From NCBI RefSeq assembly GCF_003182135.1, contig NZ_QGTL01000004.1:496001-560000 (forward strand): a stretch of DNA of 64,000 nucleotides. The letters run 5' to 3'. The stretch comes from Nocardia neocaledoniensis. Lineage in GTDB: Bacteria; Actinomycetota; Actinomycetes; Mycobacteriales; Mycobacteriaceae. Numbering within the stretch: position 1 is the stretch's first letter; every line of letters begins with the position of its first letter. The notes beneath the pieces were generated by a model. That model was not told the origin of the DNA and did not search any database. It saw only the letters and a program-made list of their open reading frames with translations. A program made the translations under genes and the position numbers. Below are positions 15,539-24,019 of the stretch, in pieces.

Positions 15539-16213
15539 TCAGCGCACGCCGAGGCGGGCGAGCGCGTCGTTCTCGAGCACCGAGAGCTCGGTGGAGATGG
15601 AGGCGTGCACGGCCTTGCGGCGCGCGGCGGGCATCTGCTCGGCGGTGTTCACCGCGACGGTCAGATCGGCCAGCCGGGACCGGGCGGCCGCGACGAACTT
15701 CTTGGTGTCGGCGTCATCGGGCGCGTCGGCGGCGACCTTGTCGAGCGCGCTCTCGGTGTTGGTGATGCGGGCCTGCAGGCGCGCGCCGTGGCCGCTGAAC
15801 TCACCGAGCTGGTCGAGCCCGATCCCGAGCTGCTGCGCCTTGCGCGCGTCGAGCTGCCCGCGCACCAGGGTGGCCGCGCGATAGGCCAGCGGCGTGAGCA
15901 CCGGGACGAGCACCCGGGCCACCCCGATGTACTTGCGGATCTGGCTCGCGCTGAACAGCTCACGGTCGGCCTTGGCGGCGAGCTTCTCGGCGGCCTTCTC
16001 CTCGGCCTGCAGCGTCGCGATCTGGGCCTTGGCCACCTTGGCCTCGGTCTTGGCCTGCGCCTTGGCCGCCTTGCGGGTGGTGCGTTCGCTCGCCTTGGCC
16101 GCCTTGCGCTCGTTCTTGGCGCTGAGCTTCGCCTCGACGGCGGCTTTGTGCTTGAGTGCCTTCGCCTCCGCGCGTCGGCTCGGCCGCCGCTTGCGCTTGC
16201 TGAACAACCCCAT
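15539..16213 (-). CDS. Lys/Ala-rich coiled-coil protein (probably DUF6474 family)
   Basis: 224 residues from ATG 16213. The N-terminal half is a long basic helix (KRKRRPSRRAEAKALKHKAA, continuing AKAQAKTEAKVAKAQIATLQ) predicted to be a coiled coil. The C-terminal half (LFSASQIRKYIGVARVLVPV, then YRAATLVRGQLDARKAQQLG) looks like a membrane-proximal or amphipathic domain followed by a helical bundle. From memory it resembles the actinobacterial DUF6474 proteins, which have no assigned function. It is the first gene of the minus-strand run leading into the copper genes. Confidence 0.6.
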   Translation of the reverse strand: MGLFSKRKRRPSRRAEAKALKHKAAVEAKLSAKNERKAAKASERTTRKAAKAQAKTEAKVAKAQIATLQAEEKAAEKLAAKADRELFSASQIRKYIGVARVLVPVLTPLAYRAATLVRGQLDARKAQQLGIGLDQLGEFSGHGARLQARITNTESALDKVAADAPDDADTKKFVAAARSRLADLTVAVNTAEQMPAARRKAVHASISTELSVLENDALARLGVR

Positions 16214-16295
16214 GAGATCAGGCCCTCCGTCATGCTCGCCAAGTCATGAGGCAGTGCCGCCGAGAGCGACCTGCCGTACTTCGTAGCGTAGTGGG

Positions 16296-18083
16296 ATGAG
16301 GGTAGCGATTGGGCATTGTGTCGGGGGGAGGGACCATACTGCTTGCGTGCGTGCAGCCGAGGACGACTTCGACGGCGGGCCGGTGCATCGCCCGGCCCCC
16401 GCTTCCGCTGCGCTCGATCGAGGTGCCGAAACCGGGGTCGCCGAGGCCCGGATCGCCTTCCTGGACGCGCGCTCGCTGATCGGCTGCAGGCATCGCCTGC
16501 GCCTGGACGCCGAGTATCCCGAAGTGATCTCCGAGGTCAGGGAGGATCCGGGGGTTCAGCAGCGCAGGGAGGCGGCGAGCACGCATCGCGCCAGGGTGCG
16601 CGATGAACTGGTCTCGGCCGCCCCCGCCGACTGGGTGGTGATCGACCCGGCGTTGCGCGCGCGGGAGAAGGCGGCGGCGACGATGGCCGCGATGGAGGCG
16701 GGCGCCCCGCGCATCTGGGGTGGGCTGCTGCCGCAGGAACCCGATACCGGTCGGCGCGGCGGCGCCGAGTTCCTGCTGCGCGATCTCGATCGCGGCGGCT
16801 ACATCCCGATCATCGTGGTCAACCACAAGATCACCGATCCGCGCCGCCCCGACCCGGCCGATTTCCACCCGCTCACCTCCGATCTGCACCGCTGGGAGCC
16901 GCGCCGCGACAAGCACGTGAAGCTGCGCCCGCAGCCGCGCGACCAGCAGCGCCTCGCGCACCTGTACCGGATGTTGCAGCGGCACGGCATGGCCAGCCCC
17001 GCCCTGGTCGGCGGCGCGATCGGCCTCGCCTTCGACCGCATCCTCGTGCACGACCTCACCACCGTGCTCGCCGACTACGACCTGCGCTACGGCGATCGCA
17101 TCGCTGTGGTCCGCGGCGAACTGCCGACCCAGCCGTCGAAGGTGCCCGAGTGCAGGCAGTGCCCGTGGTGGGTGCGCGGCCCCGGCGGCGAGCCCAGCTG
17201 CGAGGGTCAGCTCGCGGTCATGCGCGACGTCAGCCTGGTCGCGCCCGGCTCGCGGGCCGACGTGTTGCGCGTGCACGGCGTGCAGACCGTCGACGAACTG
17301 GCCGCCTGGGAGGGCGACGACCCCGACGACTGGCAGCACGGCCCGTTCTCCGAGACCGTGGTCACCGCCAGGGCCTGGATCGCGGGCGCGCCGCTGGTGC
17401 GCCGCTTCGACACGGTGAGCGTGCGCCGCGCCGACGTGGAGGTCGACGTCGACCTGGAGAGCTACCAGGAGGACGGCGCCTACCTGTGGGGCACGCTGCT
17501 CGACGGCGTGTACCGCCCGTTCGTCACCTGGGACCCGCTGCCCACCGAAGACGAGGGCCGCTCCTTCGGCGAATTCTGGACCTGGCTCATGGGCATACGT
17601 GCCGAGGCGCACGCCGCGGGCAAGACCTTCGCCGCCTACTGCTACTCGCGCACCGCCGAGGACAAGTGGCTCTATGAGTCGGCGCGCCGCTTCGCGGGCA
17701 AGCCGGGCGTGCCCACCCACGAGGAGGTCCGCGCCTTCGTCGACTCACCCGAATGGGTCGACATGTTCCAGGCCGTGACCGACCAGTTCATCTGCCCGAA
17801 CGGCAAGGGCCTCAAGAAGATCGCCCCCGTCGCCGGCTTCGGCTGGCGCGACCCGGAAGCGGGCGGCGAGGCCTCCATGGGCTGGTATCGCCGGGCCGTC
17901 GGCTACGACGACGCCGTCGACATGTCGCAGCGCACCCGCCTGTTCGAATACAACGAGGACGACGTGCGCGCCACCCAGGTGCTGCGGGAATGGATGACGC
18001 AGCGCGCTGTCACCGAGGTTCCCTCGCTGGCCGACTTCGGGCGCGGTGCGACCGGCGGGCCCGGAGGCGGCAGCGCCGCGTAA
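16296..18083 (+). CDS. TM0106-family RecB-like putative nuclease
   Basis: 595 residues from ATG 16296. The first 17 do not look conserved, and GTG 16347 is an alternative. It matches TM0106-type proteins: an N-terminal RecB-like region (RIAFLDARSLIGCRHRLRLD, GGAEFLLRDLDRGGYIPIIV, then VNHK) and a C-terminal RNase H-like segment (YCYSRTAEDKWLYESARRFA; LFEYNEDDVRATQVLREW). One cysteine at LIGC and a late cluster ECRQCPWW-(11)-SCEG follow the Cas4/AddB iron-sulphur spacing. Members are usually predicted DNA nucleases of unknown role. The 83-bp gap to the divergent gene should hold both promoters. Confidence 0.72.
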   Translation: MRVAIGHCVGGRDHTACVRAAEDDFDGGPVHRPAPASAALDRGAETGVAEARIAFLDARSLIGCRHRLRLDAEYPEVISEVREDPGVQQRREAASTHRARVRDELVSAAPADWVVIDPALRAREKAAATMAAMEAGAPRIWGGLLPQEPDTGRRGGAEFLLRDLDRGGYIPIIVVNHKITDPRRPDPADFHPLTSDLHRWEPRRDKHVKLRPQPRDQQRLAHLYRMLQRHGMASPALVGGAIGLAFDRILVHDLTTVLADYDLRYGDRIAVVRGELPTQPSKVPECRQCPWWVRGPGGEPSCEGQLAVMRDVSLVAPGSRADVLRVHGVQTVDELAAWEGDDPDDWQHGPFSETVVTARAWIAGAPLVRRFDTVSVRRADVEVDVDLESYQEDGAYLWGTLLDGVYRPFVTWDPLPTEDEGRSFGEFWTWLMGIRAEAHAAGKTFAAYCYSRTAEDKWLYESARRFAGKPGVPTHEEVRAFVDSPEWVDMFQAVTDQFICPNGKGLKKIAPVAGFGWRDPEAGGEASMGWYRRAVGYDDAVDMSQRTRLFEYNEDDVRATQVLREWMTQRAVTEVPSLADFGRGATGGPGGGSAA

Positions 18084-18136
18084 CCACACAGGGTCCTCGG
18101 AAGCGCCGCCGTGTGCGCAGTAATAACATCGGTGCC

Positions 18137-20095
18137 GTGACAGAGCACGTCGAAACCCTCGAGTTCCAGGCCGAGACCCATCAGCTCCTGGAGCTGATGA
18201 TCCACTCGGTCTACTCCAACAAAGACACGTTCCTGCGGGAGCTGATCTCGAACGCTTCCGACGCACTGGACAAGCTGAAGCTGGCCACGTTCCAGGACAA
18301 GGACCTCGTCGCCGACACCTCCGACCTGCACATCGAGCTGGAGGTCGAGGCCGACAAGCGGGTCCTGACCGTGCGCGACAACGGCATCGGCATGTCCCGC
18401 GCCGAGGTCGTCGACCTGATCGGCACCCTCGCCAAGTCGGGCACCGCCGAGCTGCGCCGCAAGCTCACCGAGGCCAAGTCCGACGCCGCCGCCGAGGAGC
18501 TGATCGGCCAGTTCGGCATCGGCTTCTACTCCACCTTCATGGTCGCCGACAAGGTCACGCTGACCACCCGCAAGGCGGGCGAGACCGAGGGCACCCGCTG
18601 GGAAGCCGCCGCGGGCAGCTCCACCTACACGATCGACACCGTCGCCGACGCCCCGCAGGGCACCGCGGTGACCCTCGAGCTCAAGCCCGCCGACGAGGAC
18701 GATCACCTCTTCGACTACACGCAGGAATGGAAACTGCGCGAGATCGTCCGCAAGTACTCCGACTTCATCGCCTGGCCGATCCGCATGCGGGTCGAGCGCA
18801 CCGTGATGGAAGGCGAGGGCGAGGACAAGGTCGAGAAGACCGTCGTCGAGGACCAGACGCTGAACTCGCAGAAGGCGCTGTGGACGCGCCCGCGCAGCGA
18901 GGTCTCCGACGAGGAGTACAAGGAGTTCTACCACCACGTCTCGCACGCCTGGGACGAGCCGCTCGAGATCATCCCGATGAAGGCCGAGGGCACCTTCGAG
19001 TACCAGGCGCTGCTGTTCATCCCGTCGACCGCGCCGTTCGACCTTTTCACCCGTGAGCACAAGCGCGGTGTGCAGCTCTACGTGCGCCGCGTGTTCATCA
19101 TGGACAACTGCGAAGAGCTGATGCCGGAGTACCTGCGCTTCGTCAAGGGTGTGGTCGACGCGCAGGATCTCTCGCTCAATGTCTCCCGCGAGATCCTGCA
19201 GCAGGACCGCCAGATCCAGATGATCCGCAAGCGCCTGGTCAAGAAGGTGCTCTCGACGGTCAAGGACCTGCAGGGCGCCGAGGACCAGAGCAAGTACCAG
19301 ACCTTCTGGGCGCAGTTCGGCCGGGTCCTCAAGGAGGGTCTGCTCTCCGACACCGACAACCGCGAAACCCTGCTCACCGTCTCCTCGTTCGCCTCGACCG
19401 CCTCGGAGTCCGAGCTCACCACGCTGAAGCAGTACGTGGAGCGGATGCCGGAGGGCCAGGACGCGATCTACTACATGACCGGCGAAAGCCGTGCGCAGGT
19501 GGAGAATTCGCCGCACCTGGAGGCATTCAAGGCCAAGGGCCGCGAGGTGCTGATCCTGACCGACCCGGTCGACGAGATGTGGGTCGGCTCGGTGCCGGAG
19601 TTCGACGGCAAGAAGTTCCAGTCCATCGCCAAGGGCGAGGTCGACCTGGAGACCGAGGAGGAGAAGAAGGAGACCGAGGCCCTGCGCGAACAGCAGGACA
19701 AGGACTTCGCCGATCTGCTCACCTGGCTCGGCAAGACCCTCGACGATGTCGCCAAGGAGGTGCGCCTGACCAACCGGCTCACCACCTCGCCCGCCTGCCT
19801 GGTCGGTGATGTCTTCGACTTCACCCCGATGCTGGAGCGCATGTACCGCGCCTCGGGCCAGGCGCTGCCGGAATCCAAGCGCATCCTCGAGCTCAACCCG
19901 ACCCACCCGCTGGTCACCGGCCTGCGCGACGCCTACGACGCCCGCAAGTCCGACGCCGACGAGGGCAAGGTCCCCGAGCTCGCCGAGACCGCCGAACTGC
20001 TCTACGGCACCGCGGTTCTCGCCGAGGGCGGCGAACTGAAGGACCCGGCACGGTTCGCCCAGCTGCTCACCGAACGGCTGACCCGCACGGTCTGA
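18137..20095 (+). CDS. htpG: Molecular chaperone HtpG (bacterial Hsp90)
   Basis: 652 residues from GTG 18137. The ATP-binding N-domain is intact: ELISNASDALDKLKLATF, then VRDNGIGMSRAEV and IGQFGIGFYSTFMVADKVTL. The middle-domain hallmarks LFIPSTAPFDLF and LYVRRVFIMDNCEELMPEYL with FVKGVVDAQDLSLNVSREIL are present. The C-domain ends in ELNPTHPLVTGL and a dimerisation helix. It is an ATP-dependent cytosolic chaperone for stress-damaged and signalling client proteins. No CIRCE-like repeat is evident upstream. Confidence 0.96.
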   Translation: MTEHVETLEFQAETHQLLELMIHSVYSNKDTFLRELISNASDALDKLKLATFQDKDLVADTSDLHIELEVEADKRVLTVRDNGIGMSRAEVVDLIGTLAKSGTAELRRKLTEAKSDAAAEELIGQFGIGFYSTFMVADKVTLTTRKAGETEGTRWEAAAGSSTYTIDTVADAPQGTAVTLELKPADEDDHLFDYTQEWKLREIVRKYSDFIAWPIRMRVERTVMEGEGEDKVEKTVVEDQTLNSQKALWTRPRSEVSDEEYKEFYHHVSHAWDEPLEIIPMKAEGTFEYQALLFIPSTAPFDLFTREHKRGVQLYVRRVFIMDNCEELMPEYLRFVKGVVDAQDLSLNVSREILQQDRQIQMIRKRLVKKVLSTVKDLQGAEDQSKYQTFWAQFGRVLKEGLLSDTDNRETLLTVSSFASTASESELTTLKQYVERMPEGQDAIYYMTGESRAQVENSPHLEAFKAKGREVLILTDPVDEMWVGSVPEFDGKKFQSIAKGEVDLETEEEKKETEALREQQDKDFADLLTWLGKTLDDVAKEVRLTNRLTTSPACLVGDVFDFTPMLERMYRASGQALPESKRILELNPTHPLVTGLRDAYDARKSDADEGKVPELAETAELLYGTAVLAEGGELKDPARFAQLLTERLTRTV

Positions 20096-20202
20096 GATCG
20101 GCTGTGGCGCCCGGGCCGCCGGGCGCCACACCGGTCGGCGGTTCCGTATCGTTCACGCCGAATTCCGGTGCTGACCGGTCGGATTCGCGTCACCATGGAG
20201 TG

Positions 20203-20652
20203 ATGGCGGGGCACGAGATCCGGCGGGCACGGCCCGGCGACTACGACGAACTGATCGGCGTTGTCGACACCTGGTGGGGCAGGACAGTGGTCCAGAACCT
20301 GCCGCGGCTGTTCCTCGACCACTTCCATCGCACCAGCCTGATCGCCACCGACGAGGACGGGATCTCCGGTTTCCTGGTGGGTTTCGGCTCGCCGTCCGAG
20401 CCCGAGGTCGCCTACATCCACTTCGTCGCCGTGCGGCCCGACGCGCGTAAGTTCGGCCTCGGCCGCACCCTCTACGACAGGTTCTTCGAGATCGTCCGAG
20501 CCGATGGCCGCCGCGTGGTCACCGCGATCACCTCGCCGTCGAACTACACCTCGATCGATTTCCACCGCAGTCTCGGCTTCACCGTCACCGGCCCGGTGCC
20601 CGACTACAACGGGCCCGGTCGCGCGCTGATCACCTTCGAACGCGCGGTATGA
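20203..20652 (+). CDS. GNAT-family N-acetyltransferase
   Basis: 149 residues from ATG 20203, preceded by GGAG. The frame stays open to 20104, but the upstream residues look unrelated. The acetyl-CoA binding motif A is visible in VAVRPDARKFGLGRTLYDRF, with NYTSIDFHRSLGFTVTG as motif B. The N-terminus IRRARPGDYDELIGVVDTWW is typical of the family. The substrate is unknown. A bidirectional terminator follows immediately. Confidence 0.82.
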   Translation: MAGHEIRRARPGDYDELIGVVDTWWGRTVVQNLPRLFLDHFHRTSLIATDEDGISGFLVGFGSPSEPEVAYIHFVAVRPDARKFGLGRTLYDRFFEIVRADGRRVVTAITSPSNYTSIDFHRSLGFTVTGPVPDYNGPGRALITFERAV

Positions 20653-20654
20653 GA

Positions 20655-20685
20655 AACGGCGCCTTCCGAAAGGGAAGGCGCCGTT
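20655..20685. terminator. Bidirectional terminator between acetyltransferase and SDR genes
   Basis: A 13-bp perfect stem AACGGCGCCTTCC (20655-20667) pairs with GGAAGGCGCCGTT (20673-20685) around a GAAAG loop, between two convergent genes. Confidence 0.85.
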
Positions 20686-20698
20686 CGTCGTTCACTCG

Positions 20699-21466
20699 TC
20701 AGCGCGGCGCCATGCGCAGCGCGCCGTCCATGCGGATGGTCTCGCCGTTGAGGTAGTCGTGGGCGGCGATGTACTCGACCAGCTGGGCGTACTCGTCCGG
20801 GCGGCCCAGGCGCGACGGGAACGGAACGCCGGCCTCGAGGCCCTTGCGGTACTCCTCGGTGACGCCGGCCAGCATCGGGGTGTCGATGATGCCGGGGGCG
20901 ATGGTGTTCACGCGGATGCCGAACTGCGCCAGGTCGCGCGCGGCCGGGACGGTCATGCCGTGCACGCCGCCCTTGGACGCGGAGTAGGCGATCTGGCCGA
21001 TCTGGCCCTCGAACGCGGCGACCGACGCGGTGTTGATCACCACGCCGCGCTGGCCGTACTCGTCGACCGGTTCGGTCTTGGCGATGGCGTCGGCGGCCAG
21101 GCGCATCACGTTGAACGTGCCGAGCAGGTTCACGGTGATGACGGTGCGGAACAGCTCCAGGTCGTGCGGGCCGTTCTTGGACAGGATGCGGCCGGCCCAG
21201 CCGACGCCGGCACAGTTGACCACGATGCGCAGCGGCGCCGGGCCCTCGGTGATCTTGGCGATCGCGGCGGCGACCTCGTCGTTGCTGGTGACATCGGCCG
21301 CGATCAGGGTGACACCGGCGGGCACGTTGTCGCCCGCGCGCTCGATGGACGCCGGAACGTCGAGCCCGAAGACGGTGGCGCCGGCCTCGGCCAGTCGCTT
21401 GGCGGTGGCGGCACCGAGGCCGGACGCGCCCCCGGTGACGATGGCGGCGGAACCCGAAATCTCCAC
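20699..21466 (-). CDS. SDR family dehydrogenase (3-hydroxyacyl-CoA/17-beta-HSD10-like)
   Basis: 255 residues from GTG 21466, chosen because GAGAGGA lies six bases upstream; the frame extends to 21514. NAD-binding VTGGASGLGAATAKRLAEAG, VVNCAGVG, and the catalytic Ser/Tyr/Lys set (NTASVAAFEGQIGQIAYSAS, then KGG) are intact. The C-terminus NTIAPGIIDTPML is typical. Closest in feel are HSD10-type 3-hydroxyacyl-CoA dehydrogenases of fatty-acid or sterol degradation, but substrate specificity cannot be read here. It is divergent from a TetR-type regulator that may control it. Confidence 0.82.
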   Translation of the reverse strand: MEISGSAAIVTGGASGLGAATAKRLAEAGATVFGLDVPASIERAGDNVPAGVTLIAADVTSNDEVAAAIAKITEGPAPLRIVVNCAGVGWAGRILSKNGPHDLELFRTVITVNLLGTFNVMRLAADAIAKTEPVDEYGQRGVVINTASVAAFEGQIGQIAYSASKGGVHGMTVPAARDLAQFGIRVNTIAPGIIDTPMLAGVTEEYRKGLEAGVPFPSRLGRPDEYAQLVEYIAAHDYLNGETIRMDGALRMAPR

Positions 21467-21555
21467 GATGGTCCTCTCGTTCGTGACAGCCAGTTGGCAC
21501 TTCGTCAATGGCACCTTAGCCGGTCGGAGTTGAGGCGCACATCACCTCCTCACCG

Positions 21556-21565
21556 ACCCATGGGT
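21556..21565. promoter_or_regulatory. ACCCATGGGT palindrome in the SDR/TetR divergent region
   Basis: A 10-bp perfect palindrome about 90 bp from the SDR start and 75 bp from the TetR start. TetR regulators bind short palindromes in such divergent intergenic regions, so this is a candidate operator. It is short enough to occur by chance. Confidence 0.25.
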
Positions 21566-21641
21566 AGCGTGGCCCACCACGCGCGGTGCTGACCGCGCAG
21601 AATGGAACGGCAAGCCCGCACCTCGAGCACGGAGTTCGACG

Positions 21642-22286
21642 ATGAGCGATTCGGCATCCACCCTGCGCCAGCTCCCGCGCGGACGGCACCACCTCTCCCG
21701 CGAGGAAGTGGTGGCCTCGCAGCGGGAACGCATTCTCGTCGCGATGGGCGAGGCGATGACCGAAGGCGGCTACGTCGGCACCCCGGTGGCCGCGGTGCTC
21801 AAGCGGGCCGGGGTCTCGCGCGAGACGTTCTACGAGCTGTTCCGCTCCAAGGAGGACTGCTTCGCGGCCGCCTTCGACCGGGTCTCCGGCCTGCTCGCCG
21901 CCCGACTACAGGAGGTGATCGCCGAGACCGCCGAGGCCGACGCGTTCACCAGGATGGATCGCATCCTCACCGCCTACTTCGATCACATGATCGACGATCC
22001 GGCGTCGGCGCGGCTGTTCCTGATGGAGGTGTACGCGGTCGGTCCGTCGGCGGTCAAGGCCAGGATGGAGCTGCAGAGCCGCTTCGTCGCGGTGGTGGCG
22101 GCCATGCTGGGCGCGCAGACGGCCGAGCAGCAGTTCGCCTGCGCGACCCTGGCCGCCGCGATCGGCGCCATGGTCACCGGCAAGATCGCGGCCGAGGATC
22201 TGGACGGGCTCCGCGAGCTGAAGGAACCGCTCATCGACCTGGCCCGCCGCTCCGGATCGGTCTACGGCAACGCCTTCACCGACTGA
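21642..22286 (+). CDS. TetR/AcrR family transcriptional regulator
   Basis: 214 residues from ATG 21642. The N-terminal helix-turn-helix is clear (ERILVAMGEAMTEGGYVGTP, VAAVLKRAGVSRETFYELF, RSKEDCFAAAFD). A helical ligand-binding domain follows. A short N-terminal extension (about 25 residues) precedes the usual TetR start. Its 3' end overlaps the convergent GDT1 gene by 25 bp. The divergent SDR dehydrogenase is the obvious candidate target; autoregulation is also common in this family. Confidence 0.88.
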   Translation: MSDSASTLRQLPRGRHHLSREEVVASQRERILVAMGEAMTEGGYVGTPVAAVLKRAGVSRETFYELFRSKEDCFAAAFDRVSGLLAARLQEVIAETAEADAFTRMDRILTAYFDHMIDDPASARLFLMEVYAVGPSAVKARMELQSRFVAVVAAMLGAQTAEQQFACATLAAAIGAMVTGKIAAEDLDGLRELKEPLIDLARRSGSVYGNAFTD

Positions 22287-22981
22287 TCGGCGGCGTCCGC
22301 CTCGACCGTCGCAGCGCGCGGCCGGAAGAACCGCCAGGCACCGATCCCCAGGCCGACGACGGCCGGGGCGAGCAGGGCGAGGCCGGTCGAACCCCAGCCG
22401 CCCAGGCTCGGCACGAAGGCGTCGAGCGTGGTCTTGGCGGCGAAGAACAGGAACAGCAGGCCCGAGGTGAACGCGATACCGCGTTCGGGCAGGTGCTTGC
22501 CGGCGAGCTTGCCGACCAGGATCGCCAGCCCCCCGGCGGCGACCATGCCCGCCGCCGAGCCGATCCAGACGGCCAGCCAGCCGTTGTTCGAGGCCAGCGC
22601 GGCCGCGGCGAACATGGTGCGGTCGCCGAGCTCGGCGAGCATGAAGGCGGAGATGACGACGAGGAAGGCGTTGCGCGTGCTCGGCGGCGGCGTGTCCTCG
22701 GCGTCCTCGGCCGGGCCGAGCGCGTCGCGCAGCGTCCACAGGCCGACGGCGAGCAGGGTGAGCGCCGTGACGACGGCGATGGCGTTCGCGGGCAGCGCGG
22801 TCCCGAGGAAATGGCCGACTCCGGCGGCGATGAGATTCACGGCCACACTGGCGACGCTGATGCCGATGAGCACCACCCACCAGCGATAACGCAGCGCGAA
22901 GGTCAGCGCCATCAGCTGCGATTTGTCGCCGAGCTCGGCGAGGAAGATCACGCCGAAGCTCAGCAGGATCGTGGCGATCAT
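22262..22981 (-). CDS. GDT1/UPF0016 (TMEM165-like) manganese exporter
   Basis: 239 residues with six or seven membrane segments arranged as two homologous halves. Each half carries the signature E-x-G-D-(K/R)-(S/T): FLAELGDKSQLMALTFALRY near the N-terminus and MLAELGDRTMFAAAALASNN near residue 120. GDT1-family proteins move Mn2+ (and Ca2+ in eukaryotes), and bacterial members such as MneA export Mn2+. A yybP-ykoY manganese riboswitch lies in the leader, which independently supports Mn2+ as substrate. It is convergent with the TetR gene, with overlapping ends. Confidence 0.9.
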   Translation of the reverse strand: MIATILLSFGVIFLAELGDKSQLMALTFALRYRWWVVLIGISVASVAVNLIAAGVGHFLGTALPANAIAVVTALTLLAVGLWTLRDALGPAEDAEDTPPPSTRNAFLVVISAFMLAELGDRTMFAAAALASNNGWLAVWIGSAAGMVAAGGLAILVGKLAGKHLPERGIAFTSGLLFLFFAAKTTLDAFVPSLGGWGSTGLALLAPAVVGLGIGAWRFFRPRAATVEADAADQSVKALP

Positions 22982-23066
22982 GAGTCAGCTCCCAGGTGGA
23001 TACTCCGGCCTGCGGCTGAAAACGGGTGCGCCCTCAGCCACACCGGTCTACGGATCGGTTCGTGGC

Positions 23067-23170
23067 CGAAGGTCTCGTCCACCGGTGGTCACCGGTTCGC
23101 GCAGCCGGACCGCGCCGAGTGCGGCGCCGATCAGTATGTCGACTGGGCGATTGCGGGCTACTCCCCTTCG
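23067..23170 (-). promoter_or_regulatory. yybP-ykoY manganese riboswitch
   Basis: On the minus strand the leader of the Mn exporter contains the class landmarks in order: CGAAGGGGAGTAGCCC (23170-23155), GTCGACATACTG (23143-23132) and GGACGAGACCTTCG (23080-23067). The closing stem P1 is perfect, with CGAAGG (23170-23165) pairing with CCTTCG (23072-23067). GGGGAGTAG and GAGACC are the two near-invariant loop segments that contact Mn2+. The exporter ATG is 85 nt further on. The region between contains GGCTGA/TCAGCC arms that may act as the expression platform. Known class behaviour is to raise expression when Mn2+ is high. Confidence 0.88.
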
Positions 23171-23304
23171 CTGCTGTCCACCCTAGCCCGATTGCTGCCG
23201 GTGTGCCAACTCTGTGTAATCGAAATCGCTATGGGCACAAGAAGTTTGGCTGTGCGGCCCGGATAGTTCGGTTTCCCTGAATTCACCGGGCAGGCGACCC
23301 CGTT

Positions 23305-23322
23305 GCCCGGCGTTCGCCGGGC
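23305..23322. terminator. Hairpin downstream of the 23339-23866 gene
   Basis: GCCCGGC (23305-23311) pairs with GCCGGGC (23316-23322) across a 4-nt loop, a few bases past the minus-strand stop. It lacks a T run, so termination is only likely. The gene-free stretch 22982-23338 otherwise holds the riboswitch and, presumably, the exporter promoter around 23180-23230. Confidence 0.45.
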
Positions 23323-23338
23323 CGTGGGTGCGAAAGCC

Positions 23339-23866
23339 TCAGGCGGCCAGCAACATCGCGAGCACCGCGGTGTCGGGATCGCTGATCAGATCCATCCCGA
23401 CCCGGCTCACCAGCGAGGTGACCGTCCCGTCGAGTTCGGCCTCAGCCCAGGCCGCGCGATGCTCGAGACCCAGATGCGGCACGCCGGGCAACAGCACGCA
23501 GCCCGAGGCCGCGCCGGCGCACTCCGGCAGCGAGGGCCGGGTCTCCGAGGGTGGATGCAGCATCAGCAGGGCGGGCGGGACGTGCCCGGCGAAGCGGCCC
23601 GGCTCGACCGCCTCGTCACCGAGGACCGGCCCCTCGGCCAGCACCAGCCCGACCGTGCCGGGCTCCGGATCGTCGGGCAGGTCCTCGCGCACGCCGAACA
23701 CCGTGGAGGTGGTCAGCAGGCCGGGCATCGAGGCCACCCGCACCGCGAGGACCAGCACCTGCGCCCATTCCTTGGTGGTGTCCGGCCAGCGGCCCGAGAC
23801 CACGAAACCCTGTAGATGACCGCGCGCCTGGAACGGCGTGATCCCGATCGGACCATGCGTCGTCAT
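23339..23866 (-). CDS. Conserved hypothetical protein downstream of sodA
   Basis: 175 residues from ATG 23866, chosen because GGGAGG stands six bases upstream; the frame is open to 23971 but would read back into the sodA terminator. No signal peptide, membrane segment or recognisable motif is seen. It begins MTTHGPIGITPFQARGHLQG and contains several Pro/Gly loops and hydrophobic strands. Position and size recall Rv3847, the hypothetical gene next to sodA in M. tuberculosis (from memory). Function unknown. Confidence 0.6.
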   Translation of the reverse strand: MTTHGPIGITPFQARGHLQGFVVSGRWPDTTKEWAQVLVLAVRVASMPGLLTTSTVFGVREDLPDDPEPGTVGLVLAEGPVLGDEAVEPGRFAGHVPPALLMLHPPSETRPSLPECAGAASGCVLLPGVPHLGLEHRAAWAEAELDGTVTSLVSRVGMDLISDPDTAVLAMLLAA

Positions 23867-23974
23867 GATGGCCTCCCGAACTCCGGGGGCGACGGTGCCC
23901 TTGTAGTTCAGGAATAACCCGAAACTCATCTGGCACACAAGTACCAGTGAGTGCCAGAGCGGGCAAAACACACA

Positions 23975-24006
23975 AAAGACCCCCCACCGTGTGGTGGGAG
24001 GTCTTT
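23975..24006 (-). terminator. Terminator of sodA
   Basis: AAAGACC (23975-23981) pairs with GGTCTTT (24000-24006) and CCCACC (23983-23988) with GGTGGG (23993-23998), with one mismatch and a GTGT loop. On the minus strand it lies 14 bp past the sodA stop and runs into a TTTTGTGTG tract. Confidence 0.75.
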
Positions 24007-24019
24007 CGCGGGAGGAGAC

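Noticed and set aside
17903..20131. A 740-codon minus-strand frame opposite htpG
   Set aside because: Codon-bias shadow of htpG; no motif, no ribosome site and full overlap with a clear gene.
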